A DNA stretch of 64,000 nucleotides from Pontibacter vulgaris (GCF_022758145.1 NZ_JAJVDH010000007.1:186001-250000); one strand, 5' to 3'. Shown: positions 7,980 to 17,453, counted from the first letter of the stretch. Notes: generated from the sequence alone by a model not told the origin. Numbers and translations are program-made.

Positions 7980-8663
7980 ATGAAGGCACTTTTTTATCCC
8001 TTGTTTTGTATGTTTTTGCTTGTAGCTGCAACCAGCCAGGCACAACAACCAGCTCAAAAAGGTACTACTGCGCCAAGCACACTTTCTACCCAGTTTAATA
8101 ACCTGAAAGCGAATGCAAATTCGTACCGCGAAAAAAACCAGGAGTATAAGGTAATAAATGTAAGAACCCTGAACGCTTTCTGGGACAATGTGCAGCAAAC
8201 TATAAAAGAAACAGAGCAAGGCATTCTGAAAGGACAAAAATCGGCGATGCTGGAATTGGCTGAGGCCCGCAAAACTATACAGGAGCAAAACACCCAACTG
8301 CAGCAGCTTAAGCAGGAAAATGCCCAGAAAGACCAGCAGGTAAAGCAAAGCCTGCATGATGTAAACAGCCTTACCGTACTTGGTATGGACATGCAGAAGC
8401 AATTTTATGTATTACTAACAGCCGGCATTATACTTGCCCTGATTATTGCATTAGCTGTAGTGTTACTGCAGTATAAGAGCAGCAAGCGTATAGCTACAGA
8501 AAAACAAAGCGCCTACAACGAAATAGACCAGGAACTGAACGAATACAAGAAGAGTGCCCGCGAGCGCGAACTTAAAATTAAGCGCGATCTGCAAACTGAG
8601 ATGAACCGCATCGAAGAGCTTAATCAGGAACTGGCGCGCCTTCGCAAAAACCCGCAAGTATAA
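7980..8663 (+). CDS. Membrane-anchored coiled-coil protein, secreted N-terminus
   Basis: A 227-residue protein with a signal peptide (residues 1-22, ending TSQAQ), an extracytoplasmic coiled coil (about 75-135, rich in Gln, Glu, Lys), one transmembrane helix (about 142-164, LLTAGIILALIIALAVVLLQ) and a cytoplasmic coiled coil (170-225) ending in a basic tail. It bridges the inner membrane with helices on both sides. No enzyme motif is seen. The architecture resembles scaffold or tether proteins. It is monocistronic, with a strong terminator 70 bases downstream. Confidence 0.75.
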   Translation: MKALFYPLFCMFLLVAATSQAQQPAQKGTTAPSTLSTQFNNLKANANSYREKNQEYKVINVRTLNAFWDNVQQTIKETEQGILKGQKSAMLELAEARKTIQEQNTQLQQLKQENAQKDQQVKQSLHDVNSLTVLGMDMQKQFYVLLTAGIILALIIALAVVLLQYKSSKRIATEKQSAYNEIDQELNEYKKSARERELKIKRDLQTEMNRIEELNQELARLRKNPQV

Positions 8664-9085
8664 GTAACAGAATTAAGCAGCGTGCTTTTATACTTTTACA
8701 AGGCACATTTCTTATACTTTAATAAAGAATAACTAAAGCAGGAGCGGCAATTGTTGCTCCTGCTTTTTTTGTGCCACCAATTCTATCTGTGCTCGGCTTG
8801 CTTTATTACTTCAGAAGCTTTACTGGTATAAATGAAACGGCCTGCCTGTTTGGCTACCTTCCCCACTTGTTATAAGCAGGAAAAACCTTCGATTACTGAA
8901 GCTGTAAAGAAGTTTTTTCAGCAGACTTGCACTTGAAAAATCAATACTTCATAAAAATTTAAAAATATTTTATAGCCTACAGCCGTTTAAAGGCACATTT
9001 TCATAAATATTCAAAAAAAGATATAGAACAGAGTGAACATTTGTGCATCTTTAAACGTCTTAGTAGTATAATTTTTCAAAATATC
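8664..9085. other. Intergenic region before the cold-shock gene
   Basis: 422 bases that hold the terminator of the preceding gene and, toward the right end, the AT-rich leader of the cold-shock gene. Cold-shock genes usually have a long structured leader; I see no strong hairpin here. Nothing else is evident. Confidence 0.4.
8735..8770 (+). terminator. Rho-independent terminator
   Basis: An 11-bp stem (AAAGCAGGAGC at 8735-8745, GCTCCTGCTTT at 8756-8766) with a 10-base loop, followed by a T run. It ends the coiled-coil gene's transcript. Confidence 0.85.
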
Positions 9086-9277
9086 ATGAACAAAGGAACA
9101 GTAAAATTCTTCAACGACTCTAAAGGGTTTGGCTTTATCACAGACGAAGACTCTAACCAGGAGTATTTTGTACACGTTACAGGTCTTGTAAACGAGATCA
9201 GAGAAAACGATAAAGTTACTTTCGAGCTAAAAGAGGGTAAAAAAGGACTAAACGCAGTTAATGTTAAACTAGTTTAG
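9086..9277 (+). CDS. Cold-shock domain protein
   Basis: A 63-residue single OB-fold protein that binds single-stranded RNA and DNA and acts as an RNA chaperone. RNP1 is KGFGFIT (residues 13-19) and RNP2-like is YFVHVTG, with His in the usual place. The ORF could extend 15 codons upstream from a GTG, but ATG 9086 gives the standard family length and start MNKGTVKFFN. A terminator follows 22 bases after the stop, so it is monocistronic. Confidence 0.95.
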   Translation: MNKGTVKFFNDSKGFGFITDEDSNQEYFVHVTGLVNEIRENDKVTFELKEGKKGLNAVNVKLV

Positions 9278-9298
9278 TTTATACATACAGCACAGCAA

Positions 9299-9329
9299 AG
9301 AGCCTTACACATTGTGTAAGGCTTTTTTG
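9299..9329 (+). terminator. Rho-independent terminator of the cold-shock gene
   Basis: A perfect 10-bp stem (AGCCTTACAC / GTGTAAGGCT, 9301-9310 and 9314-9323) with a 3-base loop and T run. Confidence 0.9.
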
Positions 9330-9501
9330 TTACCCGTTATTTTAAATGTCTTGCTGCTTTTCTTTTAGGCTTTGTCCAGTTTTCATGACAAGCTCTAAAC
9401 AACATACTTAAACTGATAGCCCAAATAAAGTGAGGGAATGGCACGGATCAGGATCAACATTTTATCCATGCAGGCAGCTTAAGGTATAAGCCAATTATAC
9501 T

Positions 9502-9798
9502 TTACTCTACCAGTTTCAGAATCTCGCGGTGGGCGCTATCTATGTGTTGCTTAAAATCTACATACCACTTCTGCCACTCTTCAGTGCGCATACTTTCACC
9601 GAGGGTGCGCTCGTAATCAGCTAGTGTGCTGTGTCCCTCTTCAAATATCAGGCGATACGCATCTCCAGTAAAATCAGAAAGCACGCGCATGTGCTGGGCC
9701 TTCGGCATCAGGTTGCTTTTCAGCGCTTGGTCGAGCAAGTCTTTCGCGTTACGGAAATGGCCAAACTTCAAATAGAAAATATCCCGAACTATATACAT
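9502..9798 (-). CDS. Small alpha/beta-barrel-like protein (NIPSNAP-like), function unknown
   Basis: A 98-residue soluble protein. The opening strand MYIVRDIFYLKFGHF, followed by a helix, a second strand with Arg (AYRLIFEEGH), and a C-terminal helix WQKWYVDFKQHIDSAHREIL fit the dimeric alpha-beta barrel (ferredoxin-like) fold of NIPSNAP and related proteins. That assignment is inferred from the pattern of strands and the paired Trp-Trp motif. No catalytic residue can be named. It is transcribed alone, toward the cold-shock gene. Confidence 0.6.
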   Translation of the reverse strand: MYIVRDIFYLKFGHFRNAKDLLDQALKSNLMPKAQHMRVLSDFTGDAYRLIFEEGHSTLADYERTLGESMRTEEWQKWYVDFKQHIDSAHREILKLVE

Positions 9799-9979
9799 AA
9801 CAACTCCCCTTCTTTTAACAAAACCAACATAAACTATAAGTATAATAATTTACGCGCATGCGATGGCTTTGTTAAAATGCATGCCTTTGGTTATTATGCA
9901 GGTGATTTATACTTAAAACAAACAACCCTCTGGCTTTTAAAAACCAGAGGACTGACTGATAAAGTATAGTGTATAAAAT

Positions 9980-10414
9980 TTACCTGGATGCTATCTGTCT
10001 TAATGAATCGCGCATTTCGGTAAGCAGAACTTCTTCTTTGGTTGGTGCCGGTGGTACATCCGGGGCAGCTGCTTTTTTGCGCATCATGCGGTTCATGGCC
10101 TTTACGATCATGAAAATGATAAAGGCCAGGATAATGAAGTTTAAAAGCACCGTAATAAAATTACCCCAGGCAAATACGGCACCTAGTTTACGGGCTTCTT
10201 CCAGGGCTAGGCCGGCAGGCACTTCTGATGAAAGCGGTACGTAAAGGTCAGAGAAATCCATATCTCCGATAAGTGCGCCTACTAGTGGCATGATCAGGTC
10301 GTTTACCACGGAGTTAACCAGCCCGCCAAATGCAGCGCCTATAATTACACCAATGGCAAGGTCCATGACGTTGCCACGCAAGGCAAATTCCTTAAATTCT
10401 TTCAGCATTCCCAT
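9980..10414 (-). CDS. mscL: Large-conductance mechanosensitive channel MscL
   Basis: A 144-residue inner-membrane protein that forms a homopentameric pore opening on membrane tension to release solutes in hypo-osmotic shock. The N-terminal amphipathic helix ([20 protein letters not shown]) leads into TM1 ([18 protein letters not shown]), a periplasmic loop, TM2 ([20 protein letters not shown], residues 85-104) and a charged cytoplasmic helix ([12 protein letters not shown]). All family hallmarks are present and the length is normal. It stands alone. Confidence 0.96.
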   Translation of the reverse strand: MGMLKEFKEFALRGNVMDLAIGVIIGAAFGGLVNSVVNDLIMPLVGALIGDMDFSDLYVPLSSEVPAGLALEEARKLGAVFAWGNFITVLLNFIILAFIIFMIVKAMNRMMRKKAAAPDVPPAPTKEEVLLTEMRDSLRQIASR

Positions 10415-10902
10415 AAGTAAGTTTAGTTAAGAGGTTATTGGTTGGTTAAGTAATTCAGGCTTAAAAGCACCTCCTAAACCATGACTTCCTGCTGCGGCTT
10501 TAAGCTAGTATCGGGTTACGTAAATATAGTATACTTGTTTTATTTTCAGAGCTTTAAGCAAGAGTAAGCTATCACCTGGCCTTTCTTATTCTGGAAGGTT
10601 ATACCTTACAGTCTTTTCAAACCTCCTAATTCATTTCAGCTGTTTATTTCTCGTTAAGGCAACAGAAGAATTCCGAATCTGATACAGAATCTGAAGTATA
10701 ACAAATGATAATTGCTGAGTACAATTTTTATAACAGCCTAAAACTCCGGTATATAGGTATGTTCCGGAATTCAAATATAGCCTTTAACAGCTTTATAAGC
10801 GCTTTTTGACAAAAATGCAGGTTTTACGAAATCATTTTAAAATGGTTACAACAAATGGAATTTTTTCTATTCGGGGTGGGTTACGATTAAAACCTGTACA
10901 CT
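10415..10902. other. Intergenic region, no gene seen
   Basis: 488 bases between the divergent mscL and the small hypothetical gene. It is AT-rich toward the right end. I see no hairpin, repeat or credible open frame. Confidence 0.4.
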
Positions 10903-11133
10903 ATGAGATATTACACAACTACTATGAAGCAAGAGAAAACGAAATTGACAACAACTGTGGAAATCAGCTTGGATGAGCTTCAGGCCTTACGCACGCTGAT
11001 CGCTTCCGCTAAAGTTAAGTGTGATACCCTAACAGCAGACTCTACGACAATGTCCAAAAAGTCAGAGATTAATTCGCTTTCTGCAAAGCTTTACAAAATT
11101 GGTCTAAACAGAATTGATATAAAATGGCAGTAA
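10903..11133 (+). CDS. Hypothetical small protein
   Basis: A 76-residue soluble protein, or 69 residues if the second ATG (10924, MKQEKTK) is used; neither start has a clear ribosome binding site. It is helical, with a central segment LDELQALRTLIASAKVKCDT and a basic C-terminus (LYKIGLNRIDIKWQ). No family is recognised. A perfect 16-bp terminator hairpin follows, which supports a real transcript. Confidence 0.5.
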   Translation: MRYYTTTMKQEKTKLTTTVEISLDELQALRTLIASAKVKCDTLTADSTTMSKKSEINSLSAKLYKIGLNRIDIKWQ

Positions 11134-11501
11134 ATTAAAACATCCGGAAGCCATGCTTTTGCAGCTTCTGTTACTGCTAAATAGTTAAATAACCAAAACG
11201 GCCCGCCTATGCGGGCCGTTTTGGTTTGAAGAGGTTTGTGTTTGTTTATGCCGTGGGCACACCTGCCATATCTCTGCCAGGAAAATCTGAAGTATTAGCC
11301 TGACAAATACAGGAATAAAAGTCAGGGCCATAGTTTTCATACTTACAGCTACCGGCATACCATATACTTATAAGTTGATTTACACTTACCTGCACGCAAC
11401 TTGCCAGCCTGCAACCGGCCATACCTTAAAATAACTGCAAGCCTACAACCACACTTGTTAATGCCTGTATATTAATAAGTTACACTTAAACTATAAAAAG
11501 T
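11134..11501. other. Intergenic region with terminator
   Basis: 368 bases. It holds the strong terminator at 11191-11230; the rest is the upstream region of the hydrolase gene, where I see no further structure. Confidence 0.4.
11191..11230. terminator. Strong symmetrical terminator
   Basis: AACCAAAACGGCCCGC (11191-11206) and its exact complement (11211-11226) pair over 16 bp around a 4-base loop. The A and T flanks make it usable in both directions. Confidence 0.9.
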
Positions 11502-12350
11502 ATGGCAAATGCAGTTTTATCCCAGAATTACCCGCTACAAAAACTCAACCTGCACATAGAAGAACGCAAAGGTGGCTCGCCGGCTATCATACTTTTACAT
11601 GGCATATCTATGTCGCGTGAGGTATGGAAGAAGCAACTGGAAAGCGAGGCGCTGCAGCCGTACCATCTTATTTCTGTGGAGTTGCCGGGGCATGGCGGCT
11701 CGGGGTGGTCTGAGGAACCGGAAAGCAACTATACCTTGCCGGGTTATGCCCACACTCTTGCCGAACTGATACCGCAGCTAACAAACGAAAAGTATGTGAT
11801 TGCCGGTTACTCGCTTGGTGGCAATGTGGCCATAGAGGCGCTGCCAGCTTTAAAGAACTGTATCGGGGTGATGATTGTGAACACGGCGGTAGCCAACAGC
11901 CCCGACGACCTGGCAGATGCTTTTTTGGAGGAAAGAACCGATGTGCTGGGAACGATACTGAAAGAGCAGGCCGATGATAAAGAACTGGAAACCTACGCCC
12001 ATTATTTTTTTGCTGAACGAAACGCGAAAACACCCAACACGCTGGCCCAAGATTACAAAAACACCGACCCAAGGGCGCGCAAGGTGCTGGCGCAAAGTAT
12101 AAACGATGGCAACTACCAGGACGAAATAGCCCTGATGCAGCAAGCCTCCGTGCCACTGGCCCTGATAACCGGCGAAGAAGACCAGCTGGGCGACAAAACC
12201 TACCTCGAAAACCTGGACGTACCCAAATACACCGGCCATACCATTATAGTACCCGATGCCGGCCACATGCCCCAACTGGAGAACAGTCGTTATTTTGACG
12301 CAAAACTGGTGGAGTTTGTAGAATACTGCCGCGCAAAAAGCGAGAAGTAA
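11502..12350 (+). CDS. Alpha/beta hydrolase
   Basis: A 282-residue cytoplasmic hydrolase of the alpha/beta fold. The oxyanion loop LLHGISMSREVW is at 31-42, the nucleophile elbow GYSLGG gives Ser104, the acid is probably Asp227 (GEEDQLG) and the base His255 (DAGHMPQLE). The short cap (about 135-200) resembles that of small esterases and MenH-like enzymes. It is not near the men genes, so I do not call it MenH. The substrate is unknown. The region after its stop holds a long inverted repeat and a dispersed repeat. Confidence 0.88.
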   Translation: MANAVLSQNYPLQKLNLHIEERKGGSPAIILLHGISMSREVWKKQLESEALQPYHLISVELPGHGGSGWSEEPESNYTLPGYAHTLAELIPQLTNEKYVIAGYSLGGNVAIEALPALKNCIGVMIVNTAVANSPDDLADAFLEERTDVLGTILKEQADDKELETYAHYFFAERNAKTPNTLAQDYKNTDPRARKVLAQSINDGNYQDEIALMQQASVPLALITGEEDQLGDKTYLENLDVPKYTGHTIIVPDAGHMPQLENSRYFDAKLVEFVEYCRAKSEK

Positions 12351-12355
12351 AAGCC

Positions 12356-12439
12356 CCAGACATCTGAGCGTGCTTGCCACCTCGGAGCATCTAAACACAG
12401 ATTAACAGCTACTACCATGGAAGACGCTCCGAGGTCTGG
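12356..12439. repeat. Imperfect inverted repeat after the hydrolase gene
   Basis: CCAGACATCTGAGCGT (12356-12371) pairs with ACGCTCCGAGGTCTGG (12424-12439) with two mismatches. A nested CCTCGGAGC / GCTCCGAGG pair lies at 12380-12388 and 12426-12434, so two alternative foldings compete for the same right arm. It could act as a terminator, but there is no T run. Confidence 0.5.
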
Positions 12440-12504
12440 AGGACGCTCGGGGGTCGGTTCTGCTTTTGGTTTAGTTGAGGTAGTAGTTCTATAGTTACCA
12501 TGGG

Positions 12505-12580
12505 CCAACCAACCTCGCCCCTCAGAGCTACGCTCGCTAGTTTCGAACTCGCGTTCTCACTAGTTTAAGGTGGGGAGTTT
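12505..12580. repeat. Dispersed intergenic repeat B, copy 1
   Basis: A stretch of about 65-75 bases starting CCAACCTCGCCCCTCAGAGC matches the stretch at 44488-44560 at close to nine bases in ten. The core CTCGCTAG-TTCGAACTCGCGTTCT is near identical. It has no coding potential. Confidence 0.75.
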
Positions 12581-13032
12581 GCCGCTACTTATAAAACTAT
12601 ATCAAATCTCTCCTATCATCGAAATAACAAAAGGTATAAATACGACATTCAGAATATGAACGGAGAATAGGTAAACTAATACCAATCAGTATCTAAGATT
12701 TTACGATCAGTAAATGCTCACTTAACAAAGCCTGCACGTTTAACAGGCATATAACTTAGTAGCGCCAATCCAAGCCAAAAATAGATCACTCAAACGTCAT
12801 TATACTGTTTTCAGAACACAGGATGCATTATCCAGCTGCTTTTTTAACATGATAATTACGAAGTTTCACCTGATAATTCTAGACGTTCACATAGAATACT
12901 AACCAATCCTGAGAAGCCTTTCCGTCAATAGCCCGAAATAGCCGTATCATACTTCACACCAATTCATCACACTGGTAAATTCATAAGCACTAAATCTATT
13001 TTCATATTTTCATTCACCTTAACCCTTGTAGT

Positions 13033-14565
13033 ATGGATAGCAAAAAGTTTACCCAGACCGGGCTCGTTGTTCCGTTTTTATTTGCATTTGCAGGTCTCTT
13101 TGGCTGTAGCCAGGAAAACGATATGGCACCGGATGCGAGCTTGAGCCAGAATGCAGTTAATGCTGCAACCGATGGTACAGTTCCATCCAATGTTTCATTC
13201 CGCTCTAAACACTACATCGTACTTTCGTCAGAAGAGAGACTTCCGGCCGGACTCGAAAACAAATTGGCTGCTGCTAATGGCCAGGTAACTAACCTGATGT
13301 CACAGGCCGGCGTTGCCACCGTTTACTCCGACGACCCTGCTTTTGCCGACAAAGCCCGTAAAATTGCCGGTGTGCGCTCTGTGGTGCGCGACATTAACAT
13401 ACAATGGTATAAACCTGAAAGCCAGAAAGCTGTAGCCCTGGAAGATTATGGTAACCCGCCAGCCAGCGGAGATAACGATACCTATTTTGACCTGCAGTGG
13501 GGCCACGCCGCCATACAGGCACCGGCCGCCTGGAATGCTGGTGCGCGTGGCAAAGGCGCACGTGTGGCAGTCCTGGACTCCGGTTTCGACCTGGACCACC
13601 CTGATCTGCAGGCAAACATTGATCTGGCTGCCAGTAAGAATTTTGTTATAGGAGAAGAGCTGTCTTACAAGTTAAATGACCCTTTCAGCCATGGCACCCA
13701 TACAGCAGGCACTATTGCCGCAGCCGATAATGGTTTTGGAACGATAGGTGTAGCACCAGAAGCGCAGCTTATACTTGTAAAAGTGCTCCAAGATTCTGGC
13801 TCTGGTTCTTTCTCCTGGATGATTGAAGGTATTGTGCATGCTACCCAGCAAGGTGCCGATGTAATTAATATGAGCTTAGGTGCTGCCATTCCGGGCAACG
13901 GAAGGTTCCTGAACGATAACGCCACTCCTAACGACCCATCAGACGACTTTATTGAGCAGGATACCAAAGCTGTGCAGGAACTGTTTGTAGCCATAAACCG
14001 GGTAACCAATTATGCTACTAAAAACGGCGTTACAATTATTGCATCGGCTGGCAATGAAGCCAATAATGGCAACGCAGACCAGTCTTTGGTACACATTCCG
14101 TCGGGCGCTACAAATGTGCTTTCTATATCGGCTACAGCACCTATAGGCTGGGCTAATAACCCTGCCAGTACTTCTATGGATAACCTGGCTTCTTACTCCA
14201 ACTATGGTACAGCTGATGTGCAGTTTGCTGCTCCAGGCGGTGACGGCATGTACCCGGGAAATGAGATCGCCAGGATCGGAGGTATTTTACAGTATGTGTT
14301 TGTGTTTGATTATGTATTCAGCACTGGCAGCAACTTAACACCAGGCAGAGCATCTTATTACTGGTCGGCAGGTACAAGTATGGCATCGCCCCATGCTGCA
14401 GGTGTAGCCGCATTAATTATTGGCAAAAACGGTGGGCAAATGGACCCGGCCCGTGTAACAGCTGCTCTCCGCGCATCTGCCGACGATTTAGGCAAACCTG
14501 GCCGAGATCCATACTTTGGTTATGGCAGAGTTAACGCCTTACGCGCTGTTTCTAATGCTTACTAA
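13033..14565 (+). CDS. Subtilisin-like (S8) serine protease, lipoprotein
   Basis: A 510-residue protease with a lipoprotein signal: Lys4-Lys5, a hydrophobic core and the lipobox LFGC with acylated Cys25. Residues 55-130 look like an inhibitor-I9 pro-domain (KHYIVLSSEERLPAG through GVRSVVRDINIQW) that would fold the enzyme and then be removed. The catalytic triad is Asp182 (AVLDSGFD), His220 (HGTHTAG) and Ser449 (GTSMASPHAAG), with oxyanion Asn341 (AGNEANNG). The enzyme should act in the periplasm or at the outer membrane. If the pro-domain is cleaved, the mature enzyme would lose its lipid anchor, an interesting release mechanism that is inference only. It is monocistronic, with a terminator downstream. 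Confidence 0.94.
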   Translation: MDSKKFTQTGLVVPFLFAFAGLFGCSQENDMAPDASLSQNAVNAATDGTVPSNVSFRSKHYIVLSSEERLPAGLENKLAAANGQVTNLMSQAGVATVYSDDPAFADKARKIAGVRSVVRDINIQWYKPESQKAVALEDYGNPPASGDNDTYFDLQWGHAAIQAPAAWNAGARGKGARVAVLDSGFDLDHPDLQANIDLAASKNFVIGEELSYKLNDPFSHGTHTAGTIAAADNGFGTIGVAPEAQLILVKVLQDSGSGSFSWMIEGIVHATQQGADVINMSLGAAIPGNGRFLNDNATPNDPSDDFIEQDTKAVQELFVAINRVTNYATKNGVTIIASAGNEANNGNADQSLVHIPSGATNVLSISATAPIGWANNPASTSMDNLASYSNYGTADVQFAAPGGDGMYPGNEIARIGGILQYVFVFDYVFSTGSNLTPGRASYYWSAGTSMASPHAAGVAALIIGKNGGQMDPARVTAALRASADDLGKPGRDPYFGYGRVNALRAVSNAY

Positions 14566-14582
14566 AGTATAACTAACTTATA

Positions 14583-14630
14583 AAACATCCTGCAGGAACT
14601 TGATCTTCATCCTGCAGGGTGTTTTCTTTT
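14583..14630. terminator. Terminator between convergent genes
   Basis: AAACATCCTGCAGG (14583-14596) pairs with CCTGCAGGGTGTTTT (14611-14625) around a 14-base loop with one mismatch, flanked by A and T runs. It serves the subtilase gene and the SRPBCC gene. Confidence 0.75.
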
Positions 14631-14657
14631 AAAATGAAGTATACTTGTGTTAAACAA

Positions 14658-15293
14658 TTACATCATGTTACCAGATACTGTCTGGTATTCGCGCTCGGCA
14701 CGTTCCTTAATGCCTAGTAGCATGCGGCGCTCCATTATAAAATGTATTGGTTCGAAAATCAGGAAATCCAGTGCTTTTTTAGTTATGCTCTCTTCAGGCT
14801 GCCCATGCGAGCGAATGATCAGCCGCGTGGTGTGCGCATTTATAGGTTTCAAAACAAAAGCACCCCAGCCTTTTAACACAAGATGCCGGTAAGGCTCCAA
14901 AGCCACAACAGGTAACAAAGGGAAATCGCCGTAAACTTTGCCGGTAGCCAACCGTACTTTATCCCCTACTTTCAGGTTTTGCCACTCGGGCACAATGCGG
15001 TTTGCATTATGAATATCTGCCGCTATCAGGTTCTCTAAAAAAGTATAACTGTAAAAACCTGCACGGTTCTGCCCTATCTGCACCAACCAGGGCCATACTG
15101 CCTCAGCAGGGGCATTTATAGTGATAGCATGTGTGGCACTGGCATAAGCCATCAGCTCATCTCCAGGCAAAGGCTGCTTTAATTCGTCATCGGTAGCGCC
15201 CCAGCGTAAGTGCCATTTACGTGCCAGGCTAAGTATGGCCATATACCCGCCAATTCCTAAGGCTGTGTTCCTGGCAATTTTAGATACTGCCAT
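14658..15293 (-). CDS. SRPBCC (START-fold) family protein
   Basis: A 211-residue protein. The first 30 residues include a hydrophobic segment (LGIGGYMAILSLA) that may anchor it in the membrane. From residue 55 it follows the SRPBCC helix-grip pattern: a first strand ATHAITINAPAEAVWPWLVQ, a long middle loop, and a C-terminal helix near LDFLIFEPIHFIMERRML. Such proteins bind hydrophobic ligands in a deep pocket. The ligand is unknown. It converges on the subtilase gene. Confidence 0.8.
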   Translation of the reverse strand: MAVSKIARNTALGIGGYMAILSLARKWHLRWGATDDELKQPLPGDELMAYASATHAITINAPAEAVWPWLVQIGQNRAGFYSYTFLENLIAADIHNANRIVPEWQNLKVGDKVRLATGKVYGDFPLLPVVALEPYRHLVLKGWGAFVLKPINAHTTRLIIRSHGQPEESITKKALDFLIFEPIHFIMERRMLLGIKERAEREYQTVSGNMM

Positions 15294-15587
15294 AAAGTAG
15301 TTTTAAGTTAATATTATAAAGTATACGCTATCGCGGATATAAAGTAATTAATAACTTATCTTACTTAAAGTCTATAATATATCATTTAAAATGCGACCAA
15401 ACATAGAATATAACGTATACCTTTACCAATACAAACTTGTTTATTTTTGTGTTTACGTGAATTAATTACGTACCCTGCGCGTTGACTTTTTACCTCAAAG
15501 CAAGTTAAATATCTACAATATCCTTTACTACAAATGATTGAAGGGCAGTTTTAGATAATATCTATTGCAGCCTTACGCTTATTATTT

Positions 15588-16778
15588 ATGAAGAAATCCC
15601 TGAATTTTATTCAGCAATCGATAAATATACTACCGGATGCTACCATTGTTATAGATCAGCAGGGCCATATTGTAACTGCTAACCATAATACAACGCTGCT
15701 CTTCGAGTATGAACTGGAAGAATTGGCCGGGCGCGAGCTAGCTATGCTTATACCACAGCAATACCGGGTAGCGCACAGCGAGCATATTAAAAAGTATATG
15801 GAGCAGCCTTCCGTCAGGAAAATGGGTGAAGGCATGCACTTATATGGCCAGAAAAAATTTGGGGAAGAGATAGATGTTGACGTTGCCCTTGCCCCTATTA
15901 CCTTACGCGACGTGCCACTCGTAATTGCTACGATACGTGATATAACGGATAAAAAAGAACTGGAACGCAGGCTGCTGAAGAAAAACGAGCAACTGGAGAT
16001 TATTAACGCAGAGCTGGAGCGCTTCAGTTATATTATTTCCCATGATCTGAAAGCACCTCTTATTAATATACATGCCCTAGTGCACCTGATGACAAGAGAG
16101 CTGCCGAAAGAAAAAGGCGCAAAGTTAGACCGTTACATTCAGGCGCTGCGTAGCAGCCTCGAAGCCATGTCAGGACTAATATCGGGCGTAGCTGCTTACT
16201 CCAAGGCAGGTATCAGCGAGTGCGAAGACGATGTGGTTGACTTAAATGAAACGCTGGACGAAGTGTTTAAACTGGTACATCTTCCGTCCCGTTTTCACCT
16301 GGATACCCAAGGCCAGCTTCCTGTTATAAGAGGCAACAGAACCAAGATATTACAGGTGTTCTTAAATCTGATCACCAACTCGGTAAAGTATAACGACAAG
16401 GAAGCACCTGTACTTGCCATCCATTCTAAAGAAACCAGCAGGTATCATTGCATTACGGTTGAAGACAATGGCCCGGGCGTGCCGGTAGAGCTGCGTAAAA
16501 AAATATTCCACCTCTTCCGTAAAGGCTCAATAGACCACATAGATTCGCAGGGTATTGGCCTGGCCGTAGTAAAAAAGATAATAGAAAACAGGGGCGGAAG
16601 TATAAATGTGGATGACAGCCCTTTAGGTGGAGCCGCATTTAGCTTTAAATGGCCTAAGTATAATTCAGAAAAAAAGCGCACGCAAAATCCGGACGGCATC
16701 AAGTATAAACAAGGCGCTACAGATGGCAGCACCATTATGCAGGTAGGCACAAATACCATTGAACTGAATCCGGAGTAA
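15588..16778 (+). CDS. PAS-domain sensor histidine kinase
   Basis: A 396-residue cytoplasmic kinase with no transmembrane segment. An N-terminal PAS/PAC domain spans about 13-130 (PDATIVIDQQGHIVTANHNT, then PLVIATIRDITDKKELERRL). The dimerisation and phosphoacceptor region has FSYIISHDLKAPL with His152. The ATPase domain shows the N box (LNLITNSVKYN), the G1 box DNGPGVP and the G2 box GIGLAVVKKI. The FSYxxSHDLxxPL pattern is of the phytochrome-like family. No response regulator is adjacent, so it is an orphan. A tail of about 40 polar residues follows the kinase core. Confidence 0.92.
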   Translation: MKKSLNFIQQSINILPDATIVIDQQGHIVTANHNTTLLFEYELEELAGRELAMLIPQQYRVAHSEHIKKYMEQPSVRKMGEGMHLYGQKKFGEEIDVDVALAPITLRDVPLVIATIRDITDKKELERRLLKKNEQLEIINAELERFSYIISHDLKAPLINIHALVHLMTRELPKEKGAKLDRYIQALRSSLEAMSGLISGVAAYSKAGISECEDDVVDLNETLDEVFKLVHLPSRFHLDTQGQLPVIRGNRTKILQVFLNLITNSVKYNDKEAPVLAIHSKETSRYHCITVEDNGPGVPVELRKKIFHLFRKGSIDHIDSQGIGLAVVKKIIENRGGSINVDDSPLGGAAFSFKWPKYNSEKKRTQNPDGIKYKQGATDGSTIMQVGTNTIELNPE

Positions 16779-16784
16779 AAAATA

Positions 16785-16829
16785 CAAGTATAAAACCCGC
16801 CCAAAAAATTAAGGCGGATTTTATACTTG
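16785..16829. terminator. Bidirectional terminator with TATACTT arms
   Basis: CAAGTATAAAAcCCGCC pairs with GGCGGaTTTTATACTTG, between the kinase stop and the convergent DUF1579-like gene. The outer stem is the window-wide AAGTATA motif. Confidence 0.8.
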
Positions 16830-16940
16830 CCGCAGCTTTATTTGACTAGCTGTTAAAACTCTTTTCCGAACTCAACTAATGTGCCCTCTAAACTACAGAG
16901 ATTATACTATTAACCATCAGCTAATAAGCATGTCCAAAAA

Positions 16941-17453
16941 CTATATTTTCTGAAATACCAGGTAATCTACCATGCGCCAGGTAGTACCATCTTTGCTTAC
17001 TTCAAACGTCATTTTAAAAGGTTTCTCTGAAAGCTTTTCGTAAATAAAATGCTGCAGCGTTGGGTTTGCTCCTTTATTTTCCTGGCTGAAAGTCAAGGTT
17101 AATTTCCCATTTTTCCAGCCGTCGCCGGTAAACTTGCGATGGCCACCGAAGTTATCAAAAACGTAAGCCACAAACTCTCCGCTCTGTGCATCAAGGCCCC
17201 ACCACGAGGTGGCTTTATAGGTATTAGGCACTTTATCAATGTGCCTATATTCTACCCAACTGCTATCCAGGGAAGGTGTGAAAGAAAGATCAGCGGCAAT
17301 AGGCTTCCCGTTCGAAAATTTCCCTTCGCCGGTCCAGTTGCCAGCAAAATAACTGATCAATTCTTTAGAGGGTTTAGCTTGTTTTGGTTTTTGCTGCGCC
17401 TGTGTGCCAAGGGCGGCCATAAAAAGGCCCAGTGCTAACGTTACTTTTTTCAT
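16941..17453 (-). CDS. Secreted DUF1579-like protein
   Basis: A 170-residue protein with a signal peptide (residues 1-19, ending GTQAQ). The mature part opens with FAGNWTGEGKFSNGKPI and shows alternating strands (SSWVEYRHID, GEFVAYVFDNFGGHRKFTG, WRMVDYLVFQKI), typical of a lipocalin-like beta barrel as in DUF1579. It is probably periplasmic and may bind a small ligand. No partner genes are adjacent. The function is unknown. Confidence 0.75.
   Translation of the reverse strand: MKKVTLALGLFMAALGTQAQQKPKQAKPSKELISYFAGNWTGEGKFSNGKPIAADLSFTPSLDSSWVEYRHIDKVPNTYKATSWWGLDAQSGEFVAYVFDNFGGHRKFTGDGWKNGKLTLTFSQENKGANPTLQHFIYEKLSEKPFKMTFEVSKDGTTWRMVDYLVFQKI

Larger units (their letters stand above)
12351..13032. 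other. Repeat-bearing intergenic island 1
   Basis: 682 bases without a gene. The left part holds an imperfect long inverted repeat (12356-12371 with 12424-12439) and the dispersed element at 12505-12580. The right 400 bases are AT-rich, with no hairpin or open frame, and must contain the promoter of the subtilase gene. Confidence 0.5.

Noticed and set aside
11502..12350. Considered calling the alpha/beta hydrolase MenH
   Set aside because: It lies 20 kb from the men genes and the MenH-specific residues cannot be confirmed by eye.
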